This document shows positions 1-8,613 of a stretch of DNA of 64,000 nt, in pieces; within the stretch, counting starts at the first letter, position 1; every line of letters starts with the position of its first letter. A program made the position numbers and the translations under genes. The stretch lies in assembly GCA_003388505.1 (NCBI GenBank), contig QQVO01000032.1, forward strand, positions 1 to 64,000, given 5' to 3'. The stretch comes from Planctomycetota bacterium (GTDB lineage Bacteria; Planctomycetota; Planctomycetia; Planctomycetales; Planctomycetaceae). The notes below the pieces were generated by a model. The model worked only from the letters and a program-made list of their open reading frames with translations. It was not told the origin of the DNA and did no database searches.

Positions 1-102
1 GGCGGTGCGAACGGCCTGCTCATCGACGCCTGCATCGATGAGGGCTGCGAGCGTCATGTCGCCGGCGATGCCGGTCGAGCAGTCGAGGTAGGCGATTTTC
101 AC
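1..102 (-). CDS. larC: Nickel pincer cofactor biosynthesis protein LarC (N-terminal fragment, cut by window edge)
   Basis: Only the first 34 codons lie in the window. Read on the minus strand from a GTG at 102, the peptide begins MKIAYLDCSTGIAGDM and continues TLAALIDAGVDEQ. This is the typical start of the DUF111/LarC family, whose usual opening is MKIAYLDCFSGISGDM. LarC inserts nickel into the pincer cofactor used by lactate racemase-type enzymes. Nothing can be said about the rest of the protein or its downstream partners. The match is short but distinctive. Confidence 0.75.
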   Translation of the reverse strand, partial: MKIAYLDCSTGIAGDMTLAALIDAGVDEQAVRTA

Positions 103-190
103 GGTGGGCGGGTCGTTGTGAAAGAGTGGGAGTTTCGGGTGCGGTTCGCGATTGTAGAAGCGATGAGGGACGGGTTGAAGAAAGGGAGGG

Positions 191-221
191 ATCCGCAGGC
201 TGACGCCGCGCGGCTCGCCGG
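191..221 (+). repeat. Dispersed 31-bp GC-rich repeat, copy 1
   Basis: The 31 bases at 191-221 (core GGCTGACGCCGCGCGGCTCG) recur at 50039-50069 with a single A/G difference. Both copies are intergenic and both lie just upstream of a plus-strand gene. The central GCCGCGCGGC is self-complementary, so the element is REP-like. No function is known from the sequence. Confidence 0.6.
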
Positions 222-327
222 CGATCGACTTGCCTGTTATCGCCGGTCGGAGAGGTTACACTGACTCGCGCGGGGTCATTCTACGACTGGCAATTCTTCT
301 GAGACGAACAGCAGTGAGGGAACGGCG

Positions 328-1278
328 ATGGATCTGATGACGACGATCGGCGGATCGATGATGGAAGGCTTCTTCCCCGCCGGCTGGAACCTGGCGAAGA
401 TCGACGCCTGCGTGGACGACGATCCGTCGACGATTACGGACCGGCAGTCGTACTGGCACGAGCGGTTCGAGCCGATTCCGTGCGCTTCGGTCGCCGACTT
501 TGACACGTTTCTCGGCCACGAGATCGCGTTGACGATCAAACAGAGCCGGGACGCGGGAGAGCAACTGGCGATGATTCTGCCGGTGGGGCCGATGGGGATG
601 TACCGCTGGGCGGTCTACTTTCTGAAAGAGTGGGGCGTGCCTTGCGACCACGTACATGGCTTCAACATGGATGAATGGAGCGACGCGGAAGGAAACACGC
701 TGCCGTCGGACAATACGGGGGCGTTTCAGTACGCCATGGAGCAGGCGTTTTACGGTCCTCTGGGAGACCTGACGGTGCCGGCGGACCAGCGGCATTTCGC
801 GTTGAAGAACGCGTTGCCGCACTTCGGGGAGCAGATTGGCGAGTTGCGGTCGGGGGGCGCGAAGCTGACGGTGATCTTCGGCATCGGCCGGGTGTGTCAC
901 ATCGCGTTCTGGGAGCCGCACTTTGCCGGTGAATATGACAGCGAGGAGGAGTGGAAGTCCCAGACGCATCGCATTGCCGCGAAGCTGCATCCGCTGACGA
1001 TCGAGCAGAACGCGCTGACGAGTTTCAAGAGCCGGACGACGCATGTTCCGGCGTATGCGAATACGATCGGGCCGGGACTGTTTCTGGGGGCGGACAAGAT
1101 CATCGGCGGGGCGGACGGCACGCTCGGGCGCGGGATGATGTGGCAGGGCCTGAGCCTGTGGATGACGCTGCGTCACGGACCGAGCACCTGGATTCCATCG
1201 ACTTATATGCCGACGCAGCCGGGACGGTTGTTCTTCCTCGAAGAACTGGCGGGACCGCTGGTGGCGGAGTGCAACTGA
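328..1278 (+). CDS. Glucosamine-6-phosphate deaminase/isomerase-like protein with altered active-site motif
   Basis: The 316-residue protein has the NagB/6-phosphogluconolactonase fold signature. FNMDEW at residues 112-117 matches the FNMDEY block carrying the general-base Asp of GlcN6P deaminase. The second block reads [13 protein letters not shown] at residues 185-197, where true NagB has G-x-D-G-H-I-A-F-N-E-P: the His and Glu are kept, while the Asp-Gly before His is Val-Cys and the Asn before Glu is Trp. The start has a good GAGGGA Shine-Dalgarno. The protein is longer than NagB (about 266 aa) because of an N-terminal extension. It is probably an amino-sugar or sugar-phosphate enzyme, but the substrate is uncertain. 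Confidence 0.75.
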   Translation: MDLMTTIGGSMMEGFFPAGWNLAKIDACVDDDPSTITDRQSYWHERFEPIPCASVADFDTFLGHEIALTIKQSRDAGEQLAMILPVGPMGMYRWAVYFLKEWGVPCDHVHGFNMDEWSDAEGNTLPSDNTGAFQYAMEQAFYGPLGDLTVPADQRHFALKNALPHFGEQIGELRSGGAKLTVIFGIGRVCHIAFWEPHFAGEYDSEEEWKSQTHRIAAKLHPLTIEQNALTSFKSRTTHVPAYANTIGPGLFLGADKIIGGADGTLGRGMMWQGLSLWMTLRHGPSTWIPSTYMPTQPGRLFFLEELAGPLVAECN

Positions 1279-1428
1279 CTTGAGTTTTTGAACTTTGCTG
1301 GGATTACCCGGTCCGACGGGGGAACGCTCTGCTCGGACTCTGAGTATGTTCAACTTGAGGGAGTGCGGTTGACCGGAAGCGCCTCTACCAGGCGCGGGCC
1401 TTGTGGTGGAGCGATGGACATCTGAGGT

Positions 1429-3942
1429 GTGGAGTCGTGGGAGACCGTGCCGCGCGTTGAAACTGGAGAACGGGAGAGCGACCGCCGAGCCGGGTTTCGG
1501 ACCGCGGCGCTGGTCGTTGCGGCGCTGGTGTGGCTGATCGCTTTCGGTTGCTACTTCTTTTCACAGACGCTGCCGAACAATTCGGATTTTGCGCGGTCTG
1601 CCATCCTGCTGCAGACGCCAGAACTGCTGCTGGAGCAGATCGTGCCGACAGAGACGCCTGCCGGAATGTCGTCCGGGTGGAGGTTTTTTCCGCAGCGGTT
1701 CGATCTGCTGTTGATCGCGGGGATCATCTGGACGGCGGCCTGGGCGCTCGGGCGACTGATTCTGAGGTTGCTGGGAGTCAGTTTGCCGATGCCGGCGTCG
1801 GGCCGACTGGCGCTGGCAACCGGCGTCGGGCTGGCAGCGTGGTCGCTGGCGACGCTCGGATTGGGGCTGTGCGGACTTCTCGAGCGGTGGTTGTTTGCGG
1901 CGCTGATGGTTGCGGCGGTGGTTGCGGAGATCGCCGTTGGAATCGGAGGGCTGCGGCGGTCCAAGGCGGAACCTGCAGCAGCCGAAGGGAGCGAGCGGGC
2001 GCCGTTGCTTACGCGGCGGTTCTTGCGGGGGTCGCGGGTTCCGGCGCTGGTGGTGCTCGCCGTGCTTCCGTTTCTGCTGGCGATGCTGCTGGGGGCGATG
2101 CTGCCACCGGCGGTCGACTTCGATGAGAAGGAGTACCACCTGCAGGGGCCGAAGGAGTGGTATTTACAGGGGGAGATCAGCTTTCTGCCGCACAACGTGT
2201 ATACGAGTTTTCCGTTTCTGACCGAGATGCTGACGCTGCTGGCGATGGTGTTGCGGGGGGACTGGTACCGGGGTGGTATGGCGGGGCGCACCGTGCTCAT
2301 GGGGTTTGCCCCGCTGACTGCCTTGGCGCTGCATGCGGCGGCGGTGATCACGGCGGGCGGAACGTCGACCGAAGGGACTGATGCGCCGATGAAAAGGAGA
2401 ATGCACGCTTTGGCTTCGACGGCGGGCTGGTTGGCGGCGTTTGTTTTCCTGACAACGCCGTGGGTGCATCGCATTTCGGTGATTGCCTATGCAGAGGGGG
2501 GGCTGACGTTTTATCTCACGGCGGCGTTTCTGTGCGTGCTGATGGTCTTGAAGGGATCGGGGGAAGACGGAATCTGGAATCGGGGGATGCTGGTGCTGAC
2601 AGGGCTGACGGCCGGGTCGGCGATGGCGTGCAAGTACCCGGGTGTGCTGAGCGTGGTGATTCCGCTGGGCGCCTGTCTGATCTGGCTGGCGATGCGCGGC
2701 GCAGTTATTCGCCCGGGAGAGAGCCGATGGAAGGCTGCGCTGCGGGCAGGGGGGCTCTACAGTGTGGGGGTGGTGATTGCGTTCGGCCCGTGGGCTCTCA
2801 AGAACACGGCGCAGACGGGGAATCCGGTCTATCCACTGCTGTACAGTGTGCTGGGAGGCGCTGACTGGGACGATGAACTGAATGCAAAGTGGAAGGCGGG
2901 TCACAGTCCCCCGCTGCATCTGCTGGAGGAACCGGCGGCGATCCTGCCCGATCTGACTGCGAATGCGTTGAGCGTTGCCGTGCGGAGCGACTGGCAGAGT
3001 CCTCTGGTGTTCGGCGGGGGCATGCTGACCGTGCTGGTCTTGTTGAGCGGCGGGAGTGGCGCGAGCAGCCTCGGCCGCGTTGTGCTCGGCGCGATGCTGT
3101 ACGTGGTGTGGCTGTTCTTGACGTGGTGGTCCTTCACGCACCGGATTGATCGATTCTGGGTGCCGATGCTGCCGGTGGTGTGCCTGTTGGCCGGGCTGGG
3201 TCTGGCGGAGATGTTCGCGGCCATTGAACGCTTATCGGGGAGGTTGGGGGAGTTCGCGGGCGTCGCCGCGAAGCTGACGCTCGGTCTGCTGCTTGTGACG
3301 GCGACGGCCTACAACCTGGCATTCGCGACGTCGCGACTGACGGGATACAACGCGTTTCTGCTGGACCATGCGGAGGCGCGTCGACAGGCGACGACGCGGA
3401 GCATTGCCCTGGTGAATCGCGCGGTGCCGCAGGATGCACGGGTGTTGCTCGTGGGGGAGGCGGAGGTGTTCGATGCGGAGTTCGAGCCGATTTACAACAC
3501 GGTGTTTGACCGGTCGATCTTCGAGGAACTCTGCACGGACGACGGCGGCCGGATGCTGTCAAGCGAGGAGATTCGCGAGCGCTTGCAGGGGGCAGAGATT
3601 GGCTATGTGTTCGTCAACTGGCTGGAGATTCTGAGGTATCGTGAGCCGGGGTCGTACGGGTACACCGATTTCGTTTCGCCGTCGCGGATCAACGGGCTGG
3701 TGGAGGGGGGCGTGCTGGAAGAGGTTCCGCTCGGCGTGATGGAGACGACTGTTTTTGTGGGGCAGTTGTCGCCGGGGAAGCGGCAGGAGGTGGAGCGATG
3801 GGGAGCTGGATTGCGAACGTCTTTGAACTTCCGGCCGGCGATTCGGGTGTATGCGCTGTACCGGGTTGTGGGAGATCAGGCGAATTGGCAGCGGATGCGG
3901 CGGATGCGGCGGATGCGGCGGGTTGACGCGGATGAAGGGTGA
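1429..3942 (+). CDS. Large multi-pass membrane protein, glycosyltransferase-like (GT-C type)
   Basis: The 837-residue protein starts at a GTG. It has a hydrophobic segment near residues 25-50 and a long series of transmembrane segments to about residue 660, followed by a soluble C-terminal part. The acidic stretch VDFDEKEYHLQGPKEWY follows an early membrane segment, as the catalytic Asp/Glu loop does in GT-C (ArnT/PMT-like) dolichyl-sugar glycosyltransferases. The C-terminus ends in RMRRMRRMRR, encoded by three perfect 9-bp repeats, then VDADEG. It stands alone between a NagB-like gene and a convergent HAD gene. Transfer of a lipid-linked sugar is inferred from topology only; no substrate can be named. 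Confidence 0.7.
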   Translation: MESWETVPRVETGERESDRRAGFRTAALVVAALVWLIAFGCYFFSQTLPNNSDFARSAILLQTPELLLEQIVPTETPAGMSSGWRFFPQRFDLLLIAGIIWTAAWALGRLILRLLGVSLPMPASGRLALATGVGLAAWSLATLGLGLCGLLERWLFAALMVAAVVAEIAVGIGGLRRSKAEPAAAEGSERAPLLTRRFLRGSRVPALVVLAVLPFLLAMLLGAMLPPAVDFDEKEYHLQGPKEWYLQGEISFLPHNVYTSFPFLTEMLTLLAMVLRGDWYRGGMAGRTVLMGFAPLTALALHAAAVITAGGTSTEGTDAPMKRRMHALASTAGWLAAFVFLTTPWVHRISVIAYAEGGLTFYLTAAFLCVLMVLKGSGEDGIWNRGMLVLTGLTAGSAMACKYPGVLSVVIPLGACLIWLAMRGAVIRPGESRWKAALRAGGLYSVGVVIAFGPWALKNTAQTGNPVYPLLYSVLGGADWDDELNAKWKAGHSPPLHLLEEPAAILPDLTANALSVAVRSDWQSPLVFGGGMLTVLVLLSGGSGASSLGRVVLGAMLYVVWLFLTWWSFTHRIDRFWVPMLPVVCLLAGLGLAEMFAAIERLSGRLGEFAGVAAKLTLGLLLVTATAYNLAFATSRLTGYNAFLLDHAEARRQATTRSIALVNRAVPQDARVLLVGEAEVFDAEFEPIYNTVFDRSIFEELCTDDGGRMLSSEEIRERLQGAEIGYVFVNWLEILRYREPGSYGYTDFVSPSRINGLVEGGVLEEVPLGVMETTVFVGQLSPGKRQEVERWGAGLRTSLNFRPAIRVYALYRVVGDQANWQRMRRMRRMRRVDADEG
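3891..3917 (+). repeat. 9-bp tandem repeat (GCGGATGCG x3) at the 3' end of a gene
   Basis: Three exact, adjacent copies of GCGGATGCG encode Arg-Met-Arg repeats at the C-terminus of the 837-residue membrane protein. Copy-number change would keep the reading frame and lengthen or shorten a basic tail. Confidence 0.85.
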
Positions 3943-3962
3943 TTGGCGAGGGTTGAGTCGCT

Positions 3963-4631
3963 TCAGTCTTTGAGCAGGTCGAGTATCTGTGGGTCGGCGA
4001 GGCTGTGGGCGACGGCTTTGGCGGGTGAGAAATCCTGCCGCCGGCTGTGTTCGTGGGGGACGGCGATGACGTGGGCGCCGGCTGCTGCGGCGGCGCAGGT
4101 GCCGGCTTCGCTGTCTTCCAGAACGAGCATCTGCGGCGGGTCGACGCCGATTCTCTCGGCGGCGGTGAGGTAGATCTCGGGGTGGGGTTTGCCGTGCGTG
4201 ACGTCTTCGGCGGTCAGGGTGAAGTCGAACCGGTGCAGGAGGTCGAAGCGGCTGAGGAGTCGCTCGAGGTACTTGCGGCCGGAGGAAGTCGCGACGGCGC
4301 GGGGAAGGCGGCGGGACTCGATGAGGTCGAGCAGTTCAAACAGGCCCGGCATCACCTGCAGGTGTGTTTCCATGACCTGCATAAAGATCTCTTCGGTTTC
4401 CGCCTGCAGACGGTCGATGGTGTCGTTGAGTTGCATCAGGTCGATCATGACCTGGAGCGCCTCGGGCGCGCGGCGGCCCATCATGCGATGGAAGAGATCG
4501 GGGGCGGGGGTCTTGCCCCGGCGGCGGAGGATCTCCGTGCCGGTGTGGGAATAGACCTCTTCGGTATTGAACATGAGCCCGTCGAGGTCGAAGACGACGG
4601 CCCGGATCGGACCTGATGCGGAGGACGGCAT
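3963..4631 (-). CDS. HAD-superfamily phosphatase, beta-phosphoglucomutase-like
   Basis: The 222-residue cytoplasmic protein has all HAD motifs: VVFDLDGLMFNTE near residue 12 (nucleophile Asp and acid/base Asp), the VATSSGRKY block (motif II), Lys in the HGKPHPEIY block (motif III), and VLEDSEAG (motif IV). The alpha-helical cap between motifs I and II places it with beta-phosphoglucomutase and 2-deoxyglucose-6-phosphatase-like enzymes (HAD subfamily IA). It converges with the upstream membrane-protein gene, leaving only 20 bp. The substrate is probably a small sugar phosphate but cannot be fixed from the sequence. Confidence 0.9.
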   Translation of the reverse strand: MPSSASGPIRAVVFDLDGLMFNTEEVYSHTGTEILRRRGKTPAPDLFHRMMGRRAPEALQVMIDLMQLNDTIDRLQAETEEIFMQVMETHLQVMPGLFELLDLIESRRLPRAVATSSGRKYLERLLSRFDLLHRFDFTLTAEDVTHGKPHPEIYLTAAERIGVDPPQMLVLEDSEAGTCAAAAAGAHVIAVPHEHSRRQDFSPAKAVAHSLADPQILDLLKD

Positions 4632-4707
4632 GAAGGGAGGTTGCAGCGGGGATGTTCAGCGGGATGCGAGGCGGGCCGGTCGGGCGCGGTCGGGTCGTTC
4701 GGTCTGG

Positions 4708-5412
4708 TTACTCTTCGTCGTCGGTCTCCTGCTTCTCGTCATCCGTCAGCGGCCGGAGCTTGAAATTGCGGACGGCGGCCTTGGTGCGGTAGGTGGCGTA
4801 ACCGAGCGGCCTGCAGGGCTCCATTTCAAAGCGGATGCCGATCTTCTGGTCGGTGTAGTCGACATCGGCGAGTTGGGCGTCGTCGAGCCAGGCCTGGATG
4901 CGGGAGTCGGTGACGCGAATGCGGATTTTGTACCACTTGCCGTTTTCGAACTCGAAGAAATCGGTGGTTTCGTTTTCGGAGGCGTCGAGATAGTTGATGC
5001 TCGACAGCCCGGTGAGGCTGCCGCCCCAGCCGCCGAGGATGAGGGTGCAGGGATCGTCCTGGACGGGGAAGGTGAGGCCGCAGAAGAAGTCGCTGCCCTC
5101 GACGCGTTGGGCTTCCAGCGAGATCTCGTAATCGACCCGGGGCAGGTCACCGCCGTCCCAGGTGAGGCCGGTGAGCGGTTTTCCGGCCTGAAAAACGAGA
5201 TTGCCGTCTTCGACGGAGACTTCGCTGTCGGTTCCGAAGTCGGTCTTTTTCCAGTTCTTGAGCGATTCGCCGTCGAAGAGGAGGGTTGACTTGTCGGCCT
5301 TGGGGCAGGGTTTGGGCTGGGCGTCGTCGGCCTGAACGGCGACGGAGAGTGCGATGGCGATCACGAACGTCGCGGCAGGGGGCAAAACCGGCTGTGACTT
5401 GAGTGGATGCAT
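4708..5412 (-). CDS. Secreted DUF1080 (3-keto-disaccharide hydrolase-type) domain protein
   Basis: Read from the ATG at 5412, the 234-residue protein opens with a signal peptide (MHPLKSQPVLPP followed by AATFVIAIALSVAVQA). The mature part has the DUF1080 hallmarks TLLFDGESLKNWK and VEDGNLVF, a jelly-roll body containing GGWGGSLTGLSSINY, and GKWYKIRIRVTDSRIQAWLDD. DUF1080 proteins are concanavalin-like sheets, abundant in planctomycetes and linked to extracytoplasmic carbohydrate turnover. Upstream in-frame codons lie before the signal peptide and look non-coding, so the start at 5412 is preferred. The very acidic tail (DDEKQETDDEE) is unusual. Confidence 0.85.
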   Translation of the reverse strand: MHPLKSQPVLPPAATFVIAIALSVAVQADDAQPKPCPKADKSTLLFDGESLKNWKKTDFGTDSEVSVEDGNLVFQAGKPLTGLTWDGGDLPRVDYEISLEAQRVEGSDFFCGLTFPVQDDPCTLILGGWGGSLTGLSSINYLDASENETTDFFEFENGKWYKIRIRVTDSRIQAWLDDAQLADVDYTDQKIGIRFEMEPCRPLGYATYRTKAAVRNFKLRPLTDDEKQETDDEE

Positions 5413-5658
5413 TTTCTGATTCTCGCTGCGTAGAAATCCGGGACGCCGTTCTCCGACTTTAGCAGTCGCACTGAGGTAAGCCAATTGCTCCGTTGGCGAG
5501 ACGACCGGGCTGTTTGAGGAACGGGAACTTTCCCGGGGCGGGGTTGCTGCTCATTTCGGCGAAAATCTCCAATGAATCGTTATTTTTGCTCCGGGGGATC
5601 GCCTGCTATCATGCCGGCCGGATGACGGCGGCCGAGCGCGAGTCTCGGGGATGAGGAG

Positions 5659-6723
5659 ATGCAGATGAAGGCAACCGGATTCCGGGAGAGAAGGCCCGTC
5701 CGCGTGTGGACGCTTCGATGTCTCGCGGCAGCCGCTTTTCTGGTCATGATGGGCGGAGTGAGGGGAATGGCGCAAACGGACGGAGCAGAGGCCGAGGGAG
5801 AGTCGACGATCGAGCAGCGGTTCAACATCCGGTCGAAGACGCTGGGGGGCCGCCAGTTCTGGGGCGACGTCCTGTACTTTCGGGGGTGGCGAATTCAGCA
5901 TAACGTGCTCACGGGGCACCATCGGCTGCTCGATCCGGATGATGTGCGTCACGCTTGGGGGTCTCTTGCGGCTTGCACATCGCGGCTGAAACAGATCAAG
6001 GCGTCACAGTCGCTGCCTCCGATGGAGGGGCGGGCGGTGATCGTGATCCATGGGATCGTCCGGTCTTCGAAGTCTTTCGACGCATTGCGGAAGGCGCTGC
6101 TGGAGGACGACTGCACCGTCGTCGGGTTTGACTATCCGAGCACCCGCGTGACGATTGAAGAGTCGGCCGAGTATCTGCACCATGTGATCGAATCGCTGGA
6201 GGGGATTGATCAGATCGACCTGGTGGTCCACAGCATGGGGGGACTGATCGTCCGAACTTATCTGGCGAAGCACAGCGATCCGAGGTTGCACCGGATGGTG
6301 ATGCTGGGCGTCCCCAACCTGGGGGCCAACATGGCGAACATCGTGCAGATGAATCCGCTGTTCCGACTGGTGTTCGGTCCGGCGGGACAGCAGTTGATCG
6401 TCGATCCCGAGGGATTTATCGCGGAGCTGCCGACCCCGGAATTCGAGTTTGCCGTGATCGCCGGCGCCAAGGGGACGGATGGGGGGTGGAACCCGTTGCT
6501 GGAGGGGGATGACGACGGGACGGTGGAGGTGTCGAACACGCGGTTGCCGGGCGCGGTCGATTTCATGACGGTGGAGTCGCTGCATTCCTTCCTGATGGGC
6601 CACGAGGAGGTGATCGCCGCCACAGTGCGGTTTCTGAGGTCGGGCGCGTTGCGGGAGAGCGGAGTGCGCGAGCCGATCGCGCGTTCCGACGATGTGGGGC
6701 GGGCCACGATCACCGATCAGTGA
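5659..6723 (+). CDS. Secreted alpha/beta hydrolase, lipase-like
   Basis: The 354-residue protein has an N-terminal signal-like segment (RTLRCLAAAAFLVMMGGVRGMAQ) and then an alpha/beta-hydrolase core. HGIVRSSKSF supplies the oxyanion-hole HG. The nucleophile elbow is VHSMGGLIVRTYL, equivalent to GxSxG with Val for the first Gly. It is followed by MLGVPNLGAN, and the catalytic His is probably in SLHSFLMGHEE. This is the layout of triacylglycerol lipases and esterases of the GPI-inositol-deacylase type (the LGVPNLG segment after the elbow). It probably acts in the periplasm on an ester or lipid. The substrate is unknown. Confidence 0.82.
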   Translation: MQMKATGFRERRPVRVWTLRCLAAAAFLVMMGGVRGMAQTDGAEAEGESTIEQRFNIRSKTLGGRQFWGDVLYFRGWRIQHNVLTGHHRLLDPDDVRHAWGSLAACTSRLKQIKASQSLPPMEGRAVIVIHGIVRSSKSFDALRKALLEDDCTVVGFDYPSTRVTIEESAEYLHHVIESLEGIDQIDLVVHSMGGLIVRTYLAKHSDPRLHRMVMLGVPNLGANMANIVQMNPLFRLVFGPAGQQLIVDPEGFIAELPTPEFEFAVIAGAKGTDGGWNPLLEGDDDGTVEVSNTRLPGAVDFMTVESLHSFLMGHEEVIAATVRFLRSGALRESGVREPIARSDDVGRATITDQ

Positions 6724-6800
6724 TCGACGCGGGCGGAGCGCCGCAGGCACTTCTGTGCGGAGGCGAGAATCTTCCGATGGGATGATCGGTGGAGGTCCCG

Positions 6801-7493
6801 GTGAAGATCGACCTGATCATCGACGGCTACAACCTGCTGCATGCGGCGGGTTTCGCCCGGCGAAGCTACGGGCCGGGTGATTTGGCCCGCTGCCGGCTCC
6901 GGCTGCTGAATCTGATTGCGGCGGGTCTCGACGACGCGGTGAGGCCGCGGACGACGGTGGTGTTCGATGGGAAAGATCCCCCGCCCGACGCGGAGCGGTA
7001 CGCGGTGCACCGGGGGATGCAGATCTTCTTTGCGGAGCCGGGAGAGGAGGCGGACGACCTGATCGAGGATCTGATCGCCGCGCACTCATCGCCGAAACAG
7101 TTGTTGGTTGTTTCCAGCGACCGCCGCCTGCAGAGAGCGGCGAGACGGCGCAAGGCTCACGTGCTGGAGAGCGAGCCGTTTGTCGACGATTGCGAACGAC
7201 GCAGGGGAGCGACGGATTCGAATGACGAACCGGCGGAACCGCTGAAGCCGCAGGCGGTCGACTCGCCGGAGGAACTCGAACAGTGGCTGAACGAATTCGG
7301 AGAGATTGACATCGAGCAGTTGCGGAGTGAGATCGGCCCGGTCGAGGAAACGCGGGGCGTGCCGGAGCGTGAGGCGAGGACGCGGAAGAAAACCAAGCCT
7401 GCGGCCGACGCGGGGAAGAGCGATTACGGGATGGACGAACTTGCGTTCTGGGAAGACCGGCTGAGCGATTTGCTGGAGGATGAGCCGGGGTGA
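6801..7493 (+). CDS. NYN-domain (PIN-like) RNase, YacP/Rae1-type
   Basis: The protein starts KIDLIIDGYNLLHAAGF and contains TTVVFDGKDPPP, EEADDLIEDLIA and LLVVSSDRRLQRAARRRKA. These are the acidic metal-binding blocks of NYN/YacP nucleases (Asp in IDGYN, Asp in VFDGK, the EADD pair, Asp in SSDR). The GTG at 6801 is preferred over the GTG at 6789 because a perfect GGAGG (6791-6795) sits five bases before it. The conserved domain ends near residue 135; the remaining 95 residues are acidic and low in complexity and end in a conserved-looking MDELAFWEDRLSDLL. In Bacillus the relative Rae1 cleaves mRNA at the ribosome; the role here is inferred. Confidence 0.85.
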   Translation: MKIDLIIDGYNLLHAAGFARRSYGPGDLARCRLRLLNLIAAGLDDAVRPRTTVVFDGKDPPPDAERYAVHRGMQIFFAEPGEEADDLIEDLIAAHSSPKQLLVVSSDRRLQRAARRRKAHVLESEPFVDDCERRRGATDSNDEPAEPLKPQAVDSPEELEQWLNEFGEIDIEQLRSEIGPVEETRGVPEREARTRKKTKPAADAGKSDYGMDELAFWEDRLSDLLEDEPG

Positions 7494-7521
7494 GGGCGGT
7501 TCGGCGTCGTCGCAACTCGCA

Positions 7522-7545
7522 GCGCTCCCCTGCGGGTCGCGGCGA
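7522..7545 (+). repeat. Short dispersed repeat (24 bp), copy 1
   Basis: A 24-base stretch beginning GCGCTCCCCTGCGGGTC occurs here and again at 19531-19554 with one mismatch (23/24). Both copies are intergenic. CCCCTGCGGG is imperfectly self-complementary, as in REP-like elements. Confidence 0.5.
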
Positions 7546-7606
7546 ATCGGGATGTGTCGAACGCTGTTGGCGGTTGTGGAATGCAGGGCTGTATCTTGCG
7601 AGTTGG

Positions 7607-8396
7607 TCAGTTGGCGGTGAGGGGGTCGTCTTCCCCGCTTGCGATGCGGCGGTCGATCTCACCCTTCATGCCCCAGAGTTTGACGATGAAGATGATGAGA
7701 AGGACGAGGTTCGCGGGAACTGCGGCGGCGTTCAGGCAGGGAATCCAACTGCCTACGAAGCAGATGGCCCACCACACTCCGATCTGTGCGCCGCAGTCGC
7801 CGAACCGCGTCACGCCGACGTTCGCAAAGTAGTTCTGAAAGGACCGCGGAACACGCTGGGCGACGAGGAAGGCCCATACGAGATTGAACAGCGGGATCAA
7901 CAGCAACCAGACCTGGCCTGGAGACATTTCCCGCAACTCTTCGGGTACCATTGAGAGCGGCGAGGCGATCAGAAAACAGACAACGGCGTAAACGACGAAC
8001 CACCCGAGCACCACAATGCCGAAGATCGCTCCGTAGAATGCCAGCACGAATGCGAACAGGCTGGCATCGGGCGTTGGGGCCGTTGCCGGCCGGCCAGTCT
8101 TCGTCGTCCCAGGATTCCCATTCATCGACGCCGGGGCCGTCGAAATTGAAGTCGCCCGGCCGTCCGGTGGTGCTGCCGGAGTCGAAGAAAGGATCGTTCG
8201 GGCCGGTGGTGCTGCCGGAGTCAAAGAAGGGATCGTCCCGACCGGTTGTGCTGCCGGAGTCCGAGAATGCATCGCCGGGGCCGGTGGTGCTGCCTGAGTC
8301 AAAGAAGGGAGCCTGCCGGGCGACGGCAGTCTCAGCCGCCGGCAGTCCGAGCAGGAGTGCGAGTGTTGTGAGCAGTGTCGGCAACGTCCGGGTCAT
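7607..8396 (-). pseudogene. Membrane protein with N-terminal DSGSTTG repeats, split by a frameshift near 8060-8110
   Basis: Two overlapping minus-strand frames make sense only when joined. From the ATG at 8396, one frame gives a signal peptide (MTRTLPTLLTTLALLLG...) followed by four FFDSGSTTG-type repeats and DGPGVDEWESWDDEDWPAGNGPN, then turns into junk. A second frame, starting without a proper N-terminus, gives PDASLFAFVLAFYGAIFG and three or four transmembrane segments, then ends VKLWGMKGEIDRRIASGEDDPLTAN. The switch lies in a GC-rich stretch with short C and G runs, so it may be a base-calling indel or a real disruption. The intact product would be a roughly 260-residue signal-peptide protein with a polar repeat linker and a small multi-pass membrane domain. 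The family was not recognised. Confidence 0.7.
8158..8305 (-). repeat. 39-bp tandem repeat coding for FFDSGSTTGPxDP
   Basis: Four copies of a 13-codon unit are seen, with small variations (FFDSGSTTGPGDA, FSDSGSTTGRDDP, FFDSGSTTGPNDP, and a final FFDSGSTTG). The unit length is a multiple of three, so unit gain or loss would not alter the frame. The peptide is Ser/Thr/Asp/Gly-rich and probably disordered, lying between a signal peptide and the membrane domain. Confidence 0.85.
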
Positions 8397-8550
8397 GGAG
8401 AACCTCTGTGGTGCAATCGGCGTCGGCGGCAGATCCACTGCGTCGCGGTCCGTCGTGAATTGTGTTCGGCCACTATAGTGTTGATTCGGGCGGAGGGAAA
8501 AGGGGCTTGGGGCGGTGGGGCGTGATTCGGGTTGCGGGCCGTGGGTGGTC

Positions 8551-8578
8551 TTCACGCGAGTGTCGCAGGCATTAGAAT
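8551..8578 (+). promoter_or_regulatory. Possible sigma-70-type promoter of the Gfo/Idh gene
   Basis: TTCACG (8551-8556), 16-bp spacing, TAGAAT (8573-8578). The expected start of transcription lies about 30 bases before the start codon at 8614. Four of six and five of six positions match the consensus. Confidence 0.4.
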
Positions 8579-8613
8579 ACATGGGACAGACGTTCTGCTT
8601 GTGATTGAGACTG

